A stretch of DNA of 64,000 bases, taken from the NCBI GenBank assembly GCA_025934735.1, contig JAICWP010000003.1, forward strand, positions 1-64,000, given 5' to 3'. Source of the DNA: Terriglobales bacterium. Lineage in GTDB: Bacteria > Acidobacteriota > Terriglobia > Terriglobales > Acidobacteriaceae. The translations under genes were made by a program, and so were the position numbers. The notes under the pieces were generated by a model. It saw only the letters and a list, made by a program, of their open reading frames with translations. It searched no databases and was not told the DNA's origin. Below are positions 52,647 through 63,664 of this stretch, piece by piece (the stretch's first letter is position 1; each line of letters starts with the position of its first letter).

Positions 52647-54946
52647 CTGGCTGCAGCACTGCCGCTCAGGTATCTCACGAAGTGGTCCTCGATCATGTGA
52701 AACAGATGAGTGCTCGCGGTGGTGCCGGAAATGCCGTGAGTCTTGCCAGGGTAGATCATCAGATCAAACTGCTTGCCGGCGTTGATCAGCGCCTGCGCCA
52801 TCTGCACCGTGTTCTGGAAATGAACGTTGTCATCGCCGGTGCCATGCACCTCCAGCAGCTGTCCGTGCAGATCGGGGGCATTATTGACCGGAGAGCTCTT
52901 GCGATAGCCTGCGCCATTGTCCTTCGGCAGGCCCATGTAGCGCTCGGTGTAAATGGAATCATAGAGCAGCCAGTTAGTGACCGGCGCCACGGATACGCCG
53001 GTTTTGAAGCGGTCAGAGTGAGTCATGGCGTAAAGGGTGAAGTAGCCGCCATAACTCCATCCCCACCAGCCCAGGCGGTTGCGGTCAAAAATGGGATATT
53101 GCTGCAGCGCCTGATCGAGCGCAGCCAGCTGGTCTTTCAATTCGACGTCGCCGAAGTGGTGGAAGTTGGCGGCGGCAAACTTCTCGCCGCGGGCGCCCAT
53201 GCCTCGGTTATCCACCGTGAGCACGGCCAAGCCGCGCCGCAGCAGGATCTGATTAAAGAGTCCGAAGGCGCCACGCCAGGCATTGGTCACATCCTGGGCA
53301 TGGGGCCCGCCATAAGGATTGATAATCAGGGGCACGCTGCCGGGTGCAGCGGTCGCGGCATTCTCCGGCAGCCAGAGTACGCCGTAAAGCACCGTGCCAT
53401 CGTCGGCCTTGAAGTCCACGAACTTGGGAGGAACCATGTGGTATGGCGCGAGATCGTTCGATTGCCAAAACTGGTTACAGCTCGCGCCGATCGTGCAAAA
53501 AGATAAAGATGGCGGGGTTTGCAGGGTGGAAAAGCGGTCCACGTAGTGTTTGGCATCGGCGGCAAAATCGGCCTCGTGCGTGCCCGCCTGCTCCGAGATC
53601 CGGGACATGCCGGAGCCATCCAGCTTCACGCGGTAGAGCTGGCGGTCGCGGGCATCATCCTTGTTGGCGGTGAAGTATACCCATCCCGCGGAATCGTCCA
53701 CGGAGTCCACGCTGGTCACCTCATAATCGCCATTCTCCAACTGCCGCTCAATCCGGGCATCGGCGGCCAGGGGGTTCGATTTGTCAAAACTGTAGAGATA
53801 CAGGTGGGTGTAGCCGGTCCGCCAGCTGGACCACAGGAAGCGGTCGCCCGACTTCAATACCTGGAAATCATCGGTCACCTCGACCCACTGCGGATTGCTC
53901 TCCTCCAGGACGCGGCGGGATTTGCCGGAAGCGGTGTCCACGAAGTAGAGGTCGAGCTTGTTCTGAGCGCGGTTGAGCACCTGCACCCATAGCCAGCCGT
54001 CGCTAATCCAGCCGAAACGGGGAATGTAGATGTCCTGGTCCTTGCCCAGCGAGATCCACTTGACCTTGCCGCCGTCAGAACCGATCATGCCCAGGCGCAC
54101 CGAAGGATTGGGATCGCCCGGTTTGGGATACTTTTCTTTGTCCACGCTGGCCTGCACATCCAGAAGATCGGTGAGCGGGTATGTGGGCACGTTCTCCTCG
54201 TTCATCTGCAGGAAGGCAATGTGCTTGCCTCCCGGCTCCCAGAAATAATTGCTGCGCACGTCGAGTTCCTCGGCGTAAACCCAATCCACTTCCCCATTGA
54301 GCAGATCTTCGGTCCTGGTGCCGGTGTTAAGTTCGTGTTTCTTGATTTTGGGGTTGGCGTCTTCCGTGATTTCCTTCTCTGCGGCGCCGGCCTCGAGCGG
54401 GCGCACATAGAGGTTGCGGTCGCGAATGTAGGAAATGCGCTTACCGTCGGGGGAAAACTTGGGGTCGCCGGTAGCCTGCGAGGCGGTAGTGATCTGCACG
54501 GCGGTGCCACTGTCCAGCGAGTAATACCAGAGCTGGCCCATGGAGTCGAAGAGCAGGTGTTGGGAATCGGGGGCCCAATGATAAGAGGCCACGTGGTAAC
54601 GCTCAATCCAGGTCTTTTCGCGCTCACTTTTGATTTTGCTGACGGGCGGCGCCAGGGTGGCAAGCTTCTCTTCGGCCACCAGAATGGCCTTCTTACCGGT
54701 GGAAGCGTCCACATACCACAGTGCGCCGTGCTCGCCCGAGGCATCGCGCTGCACAAAGGAAACCTTCTTGCCGTCCGGACTCCACTCAATATTCGTGGGA
54801 GCGCGCCCGGTGAGGCCGCCTTCCGCGAAGATTTTCTCGATGGTTAGCTGCTGGCTGTTGGTCGCGGGCTTAGCCTGGGCCGCGGCGAAGACGGCGAGCA
54901 GCCAACAAGTGCAGAGAGAAGTCAGGAATGCCTGGATTGGCTTCAC
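52643..54946 (-). CDS. DPP-IV-family S9B serine peptidase, secreted
   Basis: 767 residues. Signal peptide about 1-25 (LLAVFAAAQAKP). N-terminal eight-bladed propeller (DPPIV_N), then the alpha/beta-hydrolase domain: nucleophile in GWSYGGYF, acid in GTGDDNVH, His in GKTHGIS. Cleaves X-Pro dipeptides or related peptides in the periplasm. Length is normal for the family. Confidence 0.92.
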   Translation of the reverse strand: MKPIQAFLTSLCTCWLLAVFAAAQAKPATNSQQLTIEKIFAEGGLTGRAPTNIEWSPDGKKVSFVQRDASGEHGALWYVDASTGKKAILVAEEKLATLAPPVSKIKSEREKTWIERYHVASYHWAPDSQHLLFDSMGQLWYYSLDSGTAVQITTASQATGDPKFSPDGKRISYIRDRNLYVRPLEAGAAEKEITEDANPKIKKHELNTGTRTEDLLNGEVDWVYAEELDVRSNYFWEPGGKHIAFLQMNEENVPTYPLTDLLDVQASVDKEKYPKPGDPNPSVRLGMIGSDGGKVKWISLGKDQDIYIPRFGWISDGWLWVQVLNRAQNKLDLYFVDTASGKSRRVLEESNPQWVEVTDDFQVLKSGDRFLWSSWRTGYTHLYLYSFDKSNPLAADARIERQLENGDYEVTSVDSVDDSAGWVYFTANKDDARDRQLYRVKLDGSGMSRISEQAGTHEADFAADAKHYVDRFSTLQTPPSLSFCTIGASCNQFWQSNDLAPYHMVPPKFVDFKADDGTVLYGVLWLPENAATAAPGSVPLIINPYGGPHAQDVTNAWRGAFGLFNQILLRRGLAVLTVDNRGMGARGEKFAAANFHHFGDVELKDQLAALDQALQQYPIFDRNRLGWWGWSYGGYFTLYAMTHSDRFKTGVSVAPVTNWLLYDSIYTERYMGLPKDNGAGYRKSSPVNNAPDLHGQLLEVHGTGDDNVHFQNTVQMAQALINAGKQFDLMIYPGKTHGISGTTASTHLFHMIEDHFVRYLSGSAAAR

Positions 54947-55043
54947 AATTCAGCTCCAACGGCGGTTGTGGCCCGCAAACAGAAGGGCTGAAAAGTGTAT
55001 CAAGAAACCAGCGGTCAGTCCTCGGCACTCAGTTGTCGGTTGG

Positions 55044-55280
55044 TTACCGAATCAACCACCAGATGCGGGAAACTTCGAACAGGGCGATGCCGATGCCCGT
55101 GAGGAAGTAAAGGGTGTGGGCGGTGCTGCGGCGGGGCACAGACGGAAGCATCAAGCCGCGTTGGCGGAAGAGGACGACCAGCGAGGTCTCCTGCTCCAGC
55201 ATAAAATCGGCGATCGGCCGGTGAAAAAAGGCTATGGCTAGCCCGATCACCAGGCGCGTCATCTCCATCCACATGTCCAT
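55044..55280 (-). CDS. Small membrane protein
   Basis: 78 residues with helices at about 6-20 and 57-75; a central Arg/Gln-rich part. Function unknown. It diverges from the gene at 55476, with the palindrome at 55386-55410 between them. Confidence 0.5.
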   Translation of the reverse strand: MDMWMEMTRLVIGLAIAFFHRPIADFMLEQETSLVVLFRQRGLMLPSVPRRSTAHTLYFLTGIGIALFEVSRIWWLIR

Positions 55281-55385
55281 GGCTTTACCTAAAGCTTAAT
55301 CCGCGAGACTTGGCATCTCAATCGGGGAAAACGCTGAGAACCCCGTAGGTAAGGGGCCAGTCAGAGCCAGGGATTTGGACAACTG

Positions 55386-55410
55386 TAAAGCCCGGAGGCT
55401 CGGGGCTTTA
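55386..55410. repeat. Palindromic AAAGCCC...GGGCTTT hairpin between divergent genes
   Basis: TAAAGCCC (55386-55393) pairs with GGGCTTTA (55403-55410) around GGAGGCTCG. It resembles the 2857-2884 hairpin. Because it lies between divergently transcribed genes it is not likely to be a terminator of either. Confidence 0.55.
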
Positions 55411-55475
55411 CGCGGAAACCGCCGGGAAGGCAGGTCTGACGCGTGCTAGAATGGACGAAGTAGCACGCCGTCACA

Positions 55476-56243
55476 ATGCTTCCTGACATTCAGAGGCTCA
55501 TCGAGCTCCAGCAAATCGACCGCGAGATTCAGCGCCTGCAAGATGAAGTCGCCGCCCTGCCCCGCCGTGTAGCCGAAATCGAGTCCAAGCTGGCCGACAC
55601 CAAGGCGCAGGTGGAGAAGGCAAAAGCCACCATCAAGGCGGACGAGAGCAACCGCCGCAAGCTGGAAATAGATATTCAGGCCCTGCAGCAGAAGATCACG
55701 AAATACCGCGACCAGTCGCTGGACGTCAAAACCAACGACCAGTACAAAGCCCTCATGCACGAGGTCAACTTTGCCGAGCAGGATATCCGCATTATCGAGG
55801 ATAAAATCCTGGAAGGCATGCTGGACGTGGAAGAGAACGAAAAGAGGCTGAAGGCGGCAGAGGCCGAATTAAAAGCGGAAACGGCGGAGATTGAGAAAGA
55901 GAAGGCGGCAGCTAGGCTGCGCACCGCGGAAGACGAGGCCCAGCTTGCGGAGCACAATGCCAAGCGCAACCAACTGCGGAGCGCGGTGGCCGCTGACCTG
56001 CTCCGCCACTATGACCGGGTGCTGAAACTGCGCCGGACAGCGCTGGCCGAAGCCCGCGACCACAAGTGTTCAGCCTGCCAAGTCATGCTAAGGCCCCAGA
56101 TGTATAACGACGTACGCACCAACGAGCAGATCCTTATCTGCGATTCCTGTCAGCGAATTCTGTACTACCTGCCCCCGGCTGAAGGCGAAGCCACGCCTGC
56201 TCCTGCGGCCGAAAATCACGCCCAAGCCCCAGTTGCTCAATAA
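55476..56243 (+). CDS. CT398-like coiled-coil zinc-ribbon protein
   Basis: 255 residues. A long coiled coil (about 5-180; IDREIQRLQDEVAALPRRVA, KTNDQYKALMHEVNFAEQDI) and a C-terminal zinc ribbon (C-S-A-C ... C-D-S-C, zf-RING_7). The family is widespread and uncharacterised, with chlamydial CT398 as the structural model. TAGAAT at 55447-55452 is a plausible -10. Confidence 0.87.
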   Translation: MLPDIQRLIELQQIDREIQRLQDEVAALPRRVAEIESKLADTKAQVEKAKATIKADESNRRKLEIDIQALQQKITKYRDQSLDVKTNDQYKALMHEVNFAEQDIRIIEDKILEGMLDVEENEKRLKAAEAELKAETAEIEKEKAAARLRTAEDEAQLAEHNAKRNQLRSAVAADLLRHYDRVLKLRRTALAEARDHKCSACQVMLRPQMYNDVRTNEQILICDSCQRILYYLPPAEGEATPAPAAENHAQAPVAQ

Positions 56244-56365
56244 CTTACGACCCAGTCCTAATACCCGCGGGAAACGTGTCCAAACGGACCATGCCCCCGC
56301 GATTGCCGGCTAGGTCTTGCACTTAGGGGAGGATTGTCCCAGAATGGGCAGCTAGGAACCAGCCA

Positions 56366-57148
56366 GTGGCTACACTCCCCAAGCCGCGCTATCCTTCCGC
56401 TGGGCCGAATGGCCCTCCCGTTTGGCCGAGCTCCCGTATTAACCAGGTAACCCCGAAGAGGCCGTTGCTATCCGCCAGTTCTTCCCTTCTGGGACTTCAA
56501 GCCCAAGCTCCCGTCCTGCATTCCGAACCGGTACGGCCGGAGGCGGGAGTGGTGGCGCATCTCTATGCCCGGCTCATGCTCCTGGGAAGATTCCTGCGCG
56601 CGCTGGGACGCTGGTGGATGGAAGCTGATTTCCGTAGCCGGCAGGCGCCGCTGTTGGTGGTTGCGCTGGGGATTTGGGGCCTGACAGCGCAGGCGGCCTG
56701 GCGGAGCCAAGAGTCAGGTACGCCGCTGCTAGCACAAAGCATTTCCAAAATAACCCTGGGGCAGACCAGGGCAGCAATCAATGCGGGCATTACTCCACCT
56801 CGGCCGGCAGCAAAGGCCGAGTCAGCTCCGGCTGCGCCCGTCAGCAATCTGGCTAATGTTCCGCCGGTCTCGCCGGCCGACGTTCAGAAATCCCAAAAGC
56901 CGAGCGGCAGCTTTCCGACTTTGCTGGCGGCTTCCCTGCGCTCCTGGTTTTCCGCGGAGCCGGCCAGCCCGGAGAAGGTGCATGGAAATCCCCGGCGCCG
57001 GGTTTGGGTCGACATGAAAACCGGCCTGTATTACTGCCCTGGAGCTGCCTACTACGGATTCGGAGGCCGGAGCCGGGGCAAGGTCATGCCGCAGAAAGAC
57101 GCAGAATACGAGTACTTCCAGCCCGCCACCGGCGCGCCCTGCCGGTAG
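56366..57148 (+). CDS. Hypothetical protein with membrane helix and WVxxxxGxYYCPG tail
   Basis: 260 residues from GTG at 56366. Low-complexity N-terminus, one helix (about 90-110), a Pro/Ala/Ser linker, then a ~50-residue C-terminal module (RRVWVDMKTGLYYCPGAAYY, GKVMPQKDAEYEYF) like the 'VWVNTKTGVYHxPGxRYYG' tail found on many acidobacterial and proteobacterial proteins. N-terminal start is uncertain. Confidence 0.62.
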   Translation: MATLPKPRYPSAGPNGPPVWPSSRINQVTPKRPLLSASSSLLGLQAQAPVLHSEPVRPEAGVVAHLYARLMLLGRFLRALGRWWMEADFRSRQAPLLVVALGIWGLTAQAAWRSQESGTPLLAQSISKITLGQTRAAINAGITPPRPAAKAESAPAAPVSNLANVPPVSPADVQKSQKPSGSFPTLLAASLRSWFSAEPASPEKVHGNPRRRVWVDMKTGLYYCPGAAYYGFGGRSRGKVMPQKDAEYEYFQPATGAPCR

Positions 57149-57252
57149 TTTTTTTTCCTGCAAGAAACGCAGAGAGGAACCGACTCCAAGTTCCCGTATG
57201 GCTCTGTGATCCCGGCATGTCGGCGGCAAAAATACCGGCGCATGAAAACGTT

Positions 57253-57258
57253 TAGTAT
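57253..57258 (+). promoter_or_regulatory. -10 element of the RlmI-like gene (leaderless-type)
   Basis: TAGTAT ends 6 nt before the GTG at 57265 without a Shine-Dalgarno. Confidence 0.4.
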
Positions 57259-57264
57259 GTTGCG

Positions 57265-58452
57265 GTGTCCACTAGAGCCCCAGCACAAGTAGTGATCAGC
57301 GCGCGCGCGGTCGCACGGCTTAGCGCTGGACATGCCTGGGTGTACCGCTCGGATTTGGTGTCAGCCGACGGAATCGGCCCTGGAGCGCTGGTACGAGTGG
57401 TGGACGAACGCGGGCGCGCCTACGGTACCGCGCTATACAGCAGCGCCTCGCAAATCGCCATCCGCATGCTTTCGCCGGGGCCGGTCGAAAACTTCCCTGC
57501 GCTCATTCGCGAGCGCCTGCTGGCCGCCATCCGCTACCGCGACCTGGTGGTCAGCGAAACCGATGCCTGCCGCCTGGTTTTCAGCGAGGCTGATTTCCTG
57601 CCGGGGCTGATCGTAGACCGCTACAACGGCGTCCTTACAGTCCAGGCGCTCACGCAGGCAATGGACGCCGAGGCCGCGCGCCAGGCGGTGATTTCCACGT
57701 TGGCGGAGCAACTCTCGCCCGCAGGCATGGTGGAGCGGGTGGAAGGGCGAGTGCGCGAACTGGAGCAACTGGCGCCGCGAGCCAACGCGCTGCTCGCGGG
57801 GGAGAAGACGGACACGGTATTCACCATGAATGGCGTGCGTTTCCAGTATCGCGGCCTGGAGGGGCAAAAGACGGGCGCATTCCTCGACCAGCGCGAGAAC
57901 TATGCCGCCGCCGCCCACTACGCGCATGGCGACGCGCTGGATGTCTTCTGCTACCAGGGCGGCTTTGCCCTGCATCTGGCAAGAGCGTGCTCTCAGGTCA
58001 CGGGCGTGGACAGCTCGCGGGGGGCGCTGGAAATGGCAGAGCAGAATGCCGCCTTGAACCAGCCGGTGCGCGAGATCGAGTGGATCGAGGCGAACGCCTT
58101 CGACCTGCTGAAGGATTATTCCGAGGCAGGACGGAAGTACGACACGATTGTGCTTGATCCGCCCGCCTTCGCCCGCTCCCGTAAAAACCTGGAAACAGCA
58201 TTACGCGGCTACAAGGAGCTGAACCTGCGAGCGCTCAAAATGCTTCGTCCAGGTGGCGTGCTGGTCACGTGCTCATGTTCTTATCACGTTAGCGAGGCCG
58301 ATTTTTTGGAGACGGCGGCTTCTGCCGCCACGGACGCCCGGCGCACCCTGCGCCTGATCGAAAAGCGGGGCCAAGCCCGTGACCATCCCGTGCTGGTCGG
58401 CGTGCCGGAGACGGCTTACCTCAAGTGCTTGGTTTGTCAGGTACCTAGGTAG
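57265..58452 (+). CDS. RlmI-like rRNA (cytosine-C5) methyltransferase
   Basis: 395 residues. N-terminal PUA-like domain (GHAWVYRSDL), then the RlmI-type Rossmann domain: KTGAFLDQREN, DVFCYQGGFALHLA, TIVLDPPAFARSRK and the motif VTCSCSYH with the catalytic Cys. It methylates 23S rRNA (C1962 in E. coli RlmI). The start is the GTG at 57265. Confidence 0.88.
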   Translation: MSTRAPAQVVISARAVARLSAGHAWVYRSDLVSADGIGPGALVRVVDERGRAYGTALYSSASQIAIRMLSPGPVENFPALIRERLLAAIRYRDLVVSETDACRLVFSEADFLPGLIVDRYNGVLTVQALTQAMDAEAARQAVISTLAEQLSPAGMVERVEGRVRELEQLAPRANALLAGEKTDTVFTMNGVRFQYRGLEGQKTGAFLDQRENYAAAAHYAHGDALDVFCYQGGFALHLARACSQVTGVDSSRGALEMAEQNAALNQPVREIEWIEANAFDLLKDYSEAGRKYDTIVLDPPAFARSRKNLETALRGYKELNLRALKMLRPGGVLVTCSCSYHVSEADFLETAASAATDARRTLRLIEKRGQARDHPVLVGVPETAYLKCLVCQVPR

Positions 58453-58529
58453 CTGGCGACCGGCCGGGGCACCCTTGTATGTAATTGAATTGACAAGATC
58501 TAATCTGGGCGGAGCTCAGCATTTCATAG

Positions 58530-58558
58530 TTGACATTGTTACACTCATATTTTATGCT
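58530..58558 (+). promoter_or_regulatory. hsp20 promoter
   Basis: Perfect -35 TTGACA (58530-58535), 17-nt spacer, -10 TATGCT (58553-58558). Gives an 80-nt leader. A sigma-70-type layout. Confidence 0.65.
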
Positions 58559-58574
58559 TCTATAAGACTAAGTG

Positions 58575-58640
58575 CTGCATCAAATGCAGTAGGCGCAGGG
58601 TTTGAGTTCCTGCGCACGAAATCTTCATAATGGAGGAGAA
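58575..58640 (+). promoter_or_regulatory. Two-hairpin hsp20 leader, candidate RNA thermometer
   Basis: CTGCAT-CAA-ATGCAG (58575-58589) and GCGCAGG-GTTTGAGTT-CCTGCGC (58593-58615) lie directly upstream of the GGAGGAG ribosome site (58632-58638). GTTCCT (58606-58611), at the loop-stem edge of the second hairpin, can pair with the AGGAGAAC of the ribosome site with a bulge. ROSE-type thermometers control small heat-shock genes by such pairing. Confidence 0.4.
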
Positions 58641-58645
58641 CGAAA

Positions 58646-59128
58646 ATGACTGTTGTGACCCGTTGGGATCCCTTCCGTGAGCTAGCCACGGTGCAGGACC
58701 GCATGAATCGCCTGTTCCAGGACAGCTTTGGCCAGAGCCGGGAAGAAGGGCTGGCGAGCGCAGCCTTCGCGCCGGCGGTGGACATTTACGAGGACGAGCA
58801 CAATATCACCCTGAAAGTGGAAGTTCCCGGGATCGACGAGAAGGACATTGATGTCCGCCTGGAGAACAACACCTTGACGGTTCGGGGCGAGCGCAAGTTC
58901 GAACAGGAAGAGAAGGAAGAGAATTATCGCCGGGTAGAGCGGCAGTACGGCAGCTTCTCCCGTTCGTTCACGCTGCCCAACATCGTGGACACGGAAAACG
59001 TTCAAGCCAGCTACGACAAAGGCGTGCTGGAGATCCGGCTGGGCAAGAAGGCGGAAGCCAAGCCCAAGCAGATCAAGGTAAACGTCGAGAAGAAGCTGGA
59101 AGCCAAAGGCGCGGGCAAAGCGGCCTAA
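58646..59128 (+). CDS. Small heat-shock protein (Hsp20/alpha-crystallin)
   Basis: 160 residues. Alpha-crystallin domain about 40-135 (DIYEDEHNITLKVEVPGI, LTVRGERK, YGSFSRSFTLP, ASYDKGVLEIRLGKK) preceded by WDPFRELATVQDRMNRLF and a basic tail. ATP-independent holdase that keeps unfolding proteins soluble for ClpB/DnaK; clpB is the next gene. Confidence 0.95.
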   Translation: MTVVTRWDPFRELATVQDRMNRLFQDSFGQSREEGLASAAFAPAVDIYEDEHNITLKVEVPGIDEKDIDVRLENNTLTVRGERKFEQEEKEENYRRVERQYGSFSRSFTLPNIVDTENVQASYDKGVLEIRLGKKAEAKPKQIKVNVEKKLEAKGAGKAA

Positions 59129-59163
59129 GACAGCGTTCAGTTGTCACTGGCAGTAAACAGTAC

Positions 59164-59185
59164 CCGGGGGGCTTGCGCCCCCCGG
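59164..59185 (+). terminator. Intrinsic terminator of hsp20
   Basis: CCGGGGGGC-TTGC-GCCCCCCGG (9-bp stem) followed by CGCGTTTTGC; separates hsp20 from clpB. Confidence 0.78.
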
Positions 59186-59239
59186 CGCGTTTTGCAAGAG
59201 GGAATTCGTTGCTCCGGCTTTTGCATCAGTACCAATTGA

Positions 59240-59319
59240 CACTTAGCAGTCAGCATTTAGCGCTCGGCTTTTGTGAGACTGCAACTAACCTTCCTTGGCT
59301 AAATGCTAAGTGCTAAGTG
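59240..59319. repeat. Inverted repeat of the 'stuttering' type before clpB
   Basis: Arms CACTTAGCA... (59240-59261) and ...TGCTAAGTG (59298-59319) are reverse complements at 20 of 22 positions and made of the repeated word TAAGTGCT/AGCACTTA. The element lies between the hsp20 terminator and the clpB start. Confidence 0.65.
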
Positions 59320-59384
59320 CTGAATGTTAACAACCGATTGCTGGCTAGCCAGCGAAACAGCTACTCAGCCAGGGAGCTTTTCTT

Positions 59385-62090
<2,706 letters not shown>

Positions 62091-62189
62091 CTTCTTTCTC
62101 GCGGATCAACGCGGATCCTAGGTAGATTTTCAGAACTCCCTAGACGGGGAGCGGTTTCACGAAGAGCGTAAGGGGTCCCTTCGGCAAAC

Positions 62190-63302
62190 TCATTCCGTGG
62201 GCCGGTCCACCATCACCGGCTGGGCCTTGCGCGGCTCGGCTGGACGGGCAGCAGTCGGCTCGGCTGGACGGGTGGCGGCCGGCTCGGCGGCTGCCTTGGC
62301 CTCGGCCCGTGCCGCTCCGCGCTCGTCGAACTTGCCGAAAATCATTTTGCCGGCGGTGGTCTGCAACACCGAGGTGACTGAAATATCCACGTTTTTGCCG
62401 ATCATCTTGCGCGCATTGTCCACCACCACCATGGTGCCGTCGTCCAGGTAAGCCACGCCCTGGTTGTACTCCTTGCCTTCCTTGAGGATGAACACCCGCA
62501 TGATCTCGCCGGGCAGCACAATGGGCTTGAGGGAGTTGGCCAGCTCATTGATGTTGAGCACCTCGACGCCCTGCAACTGGGCCACCTTGTTCAGATTGAA
62601 ATCGTTGGTGATGATTTTGCCTTCGTACACTTTGGCGAGTTCGATCAGCTTCATATCCACTTCGCGGACGGCGGGAAAGTCGTCTTCCACGATCTGGATG
62701 TTGAGCGAAGCTACTTTCTGCAGGCGCTGCAGGATGTCGAGCCCGCGGCGACCGCGGTTGCGCTTCAGCGAGTCAGCGGAGTCGGCTACCAGCTGAAGCT
62801 CGCGCAGAACGAACTGCGGGATGACGATGATGCCGTCGAGAAAGCCGGTTTCGGCAATATCGGCGATGCGTCCGTCAATGATCACGCTAGTATCCAGAAT
62901 CTTGTAGGCTTTGCGTCCCTGCTTTTCACCGCCGAAGATGCCGCCCAGCGCAGCCAGGTTGAGCAGGTCGCCTTTATTAGCGCCTACGATCAGCCCGATA
63001 TAGGCCATCAGCAGCATGACCAGGAGTTCCAGGAAACTCTGCGTGCTGCCCGGGTGGATGGAATCGCGGATGACCAGGCTGAAAAGGTATGCGCCCAGAA
63101 TGCCGAGCACGCTGCCAATGGCGGCGCCGATCAACCGCTTGAGGCTGACCTTATGCAGGCGCATCTCGAAGAGAATTACGCCGACGCCGATAGCAGCGCC
63201 CACGGCGCCATCCACGGGAGCGGTGAGGCCGAAGGGTTCCAGAACGTAACAGGCGGCCGCTACAACCAGAATGAAGATGACACGAACGGCTATGAGATCC
63301 AA
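62190..63302 (-). CDS. YacL-like PIN/TRAM-domain membrane protein
   Basis: 370 residues from TTG 63302. About four N-terminal membrane helices (about 5-120), PIN domain (LDTSVIIDGRIADIAETGFL, ELAKVYEGKIITNDFNLN) with conserved Asp ligands, then TRAM (LPGEIMRVFILKEGKEYNQG) and an Ala/Pro tail. PIN domains are Mg-dependent RNases. The TTG is chosen because GAGGAGG (63310-63316) precedes it by 7 nt; the frame runs further up without support. Confidence 0.88.
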   Translation of the reverse strand: MDLIAVRVIFILVVAAACYVLEPFGLTAPVDGAVGAAIGVGVILFEMRLHKVSLKRLIGAAIGSVLGILGAYLFSLVIRDSIHPGSTQSFLELLVMLLMAYIGLIVGANKGDLLNLAALGGIFGGEKQGRKAYKILDTSVIIDGRIADIAETGFLDGIIVIPQFVLRELQLVADSADSLKRNRGRRGLDILQRLQKVASLNIQIVEDDFPAVREVDMKLIELAKVYEGKIITNDFNLNKVAQLQGVEVLNINELANSLKPIVLPGEIMRVFILKEGKEYNQGVAYLDDGTMVVVDNARKMIGKNVDISVTSVLQTTAGKMIFGKFDERGAARAEAKAAAEPAATRPAEPTAARPAEPRKAQPVMVDRPTE

Positions 63303-63664
63303 GGAGAAACCTCCTCGGGGCGAATCCGGTCCCAAGCCACGCTGGCAGGCCAGGGGAGAAGGCCGTCAGCCAGGGCCCAAGTGGCGTCCCGTACCGCTAA
63401 AGTCCAGCCGCGCAATGGCCCGGCCGGAGGGAACTTATGGCGAACTTATAAAAATGAAAAGCTTCGCCAGCCGGCATGACGACAACATGCCGACACGCGG
63501 GAAGTATATACCAGAGTACGTTTCCCCAGTCCGGGAAAAGTCCTACAGCCCACTCCCGCGTTCCCCTATCAGATGAGCCTGAACGGATGAGGGTAGCTCC
63601 GGTGGGCAAAGATGGTTGTATTCAGCAGCGCTGCAACTTCTACAATCGTAGCCTGGGAGAAACC
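63303..63664. other. Intergenic region between divergent yacL-like and quinone-reductase genes
   Basis: No gene seen. It holds a 7-bp perfect inverted repeat, CGGCATG-ACGACAA-CATGCCG (63472-63492), an A/T-rich stretch near 63450 (CTTATAAAAATG) that may contain the yacL-like promoter, and TACAAT at 63641-63646, a -10 candidate for the downstream gene (a TTGTAT at 63616 is 19 nt upstream). Confidence 0.45.

Noticed and set aside
59236-59241. TTGACA as -35 of clpB
   Set aside because: No -10 at 16-18 bp; the region is inside a repeat.
59236-59290. CIRCE (HrcA) operator upstream of clpB
   Set aside because: TTAGCGCTC matches the left half with one change and the N9 spacing fits, but the right half is GAGACTGCA, only 4 of 9 matches.
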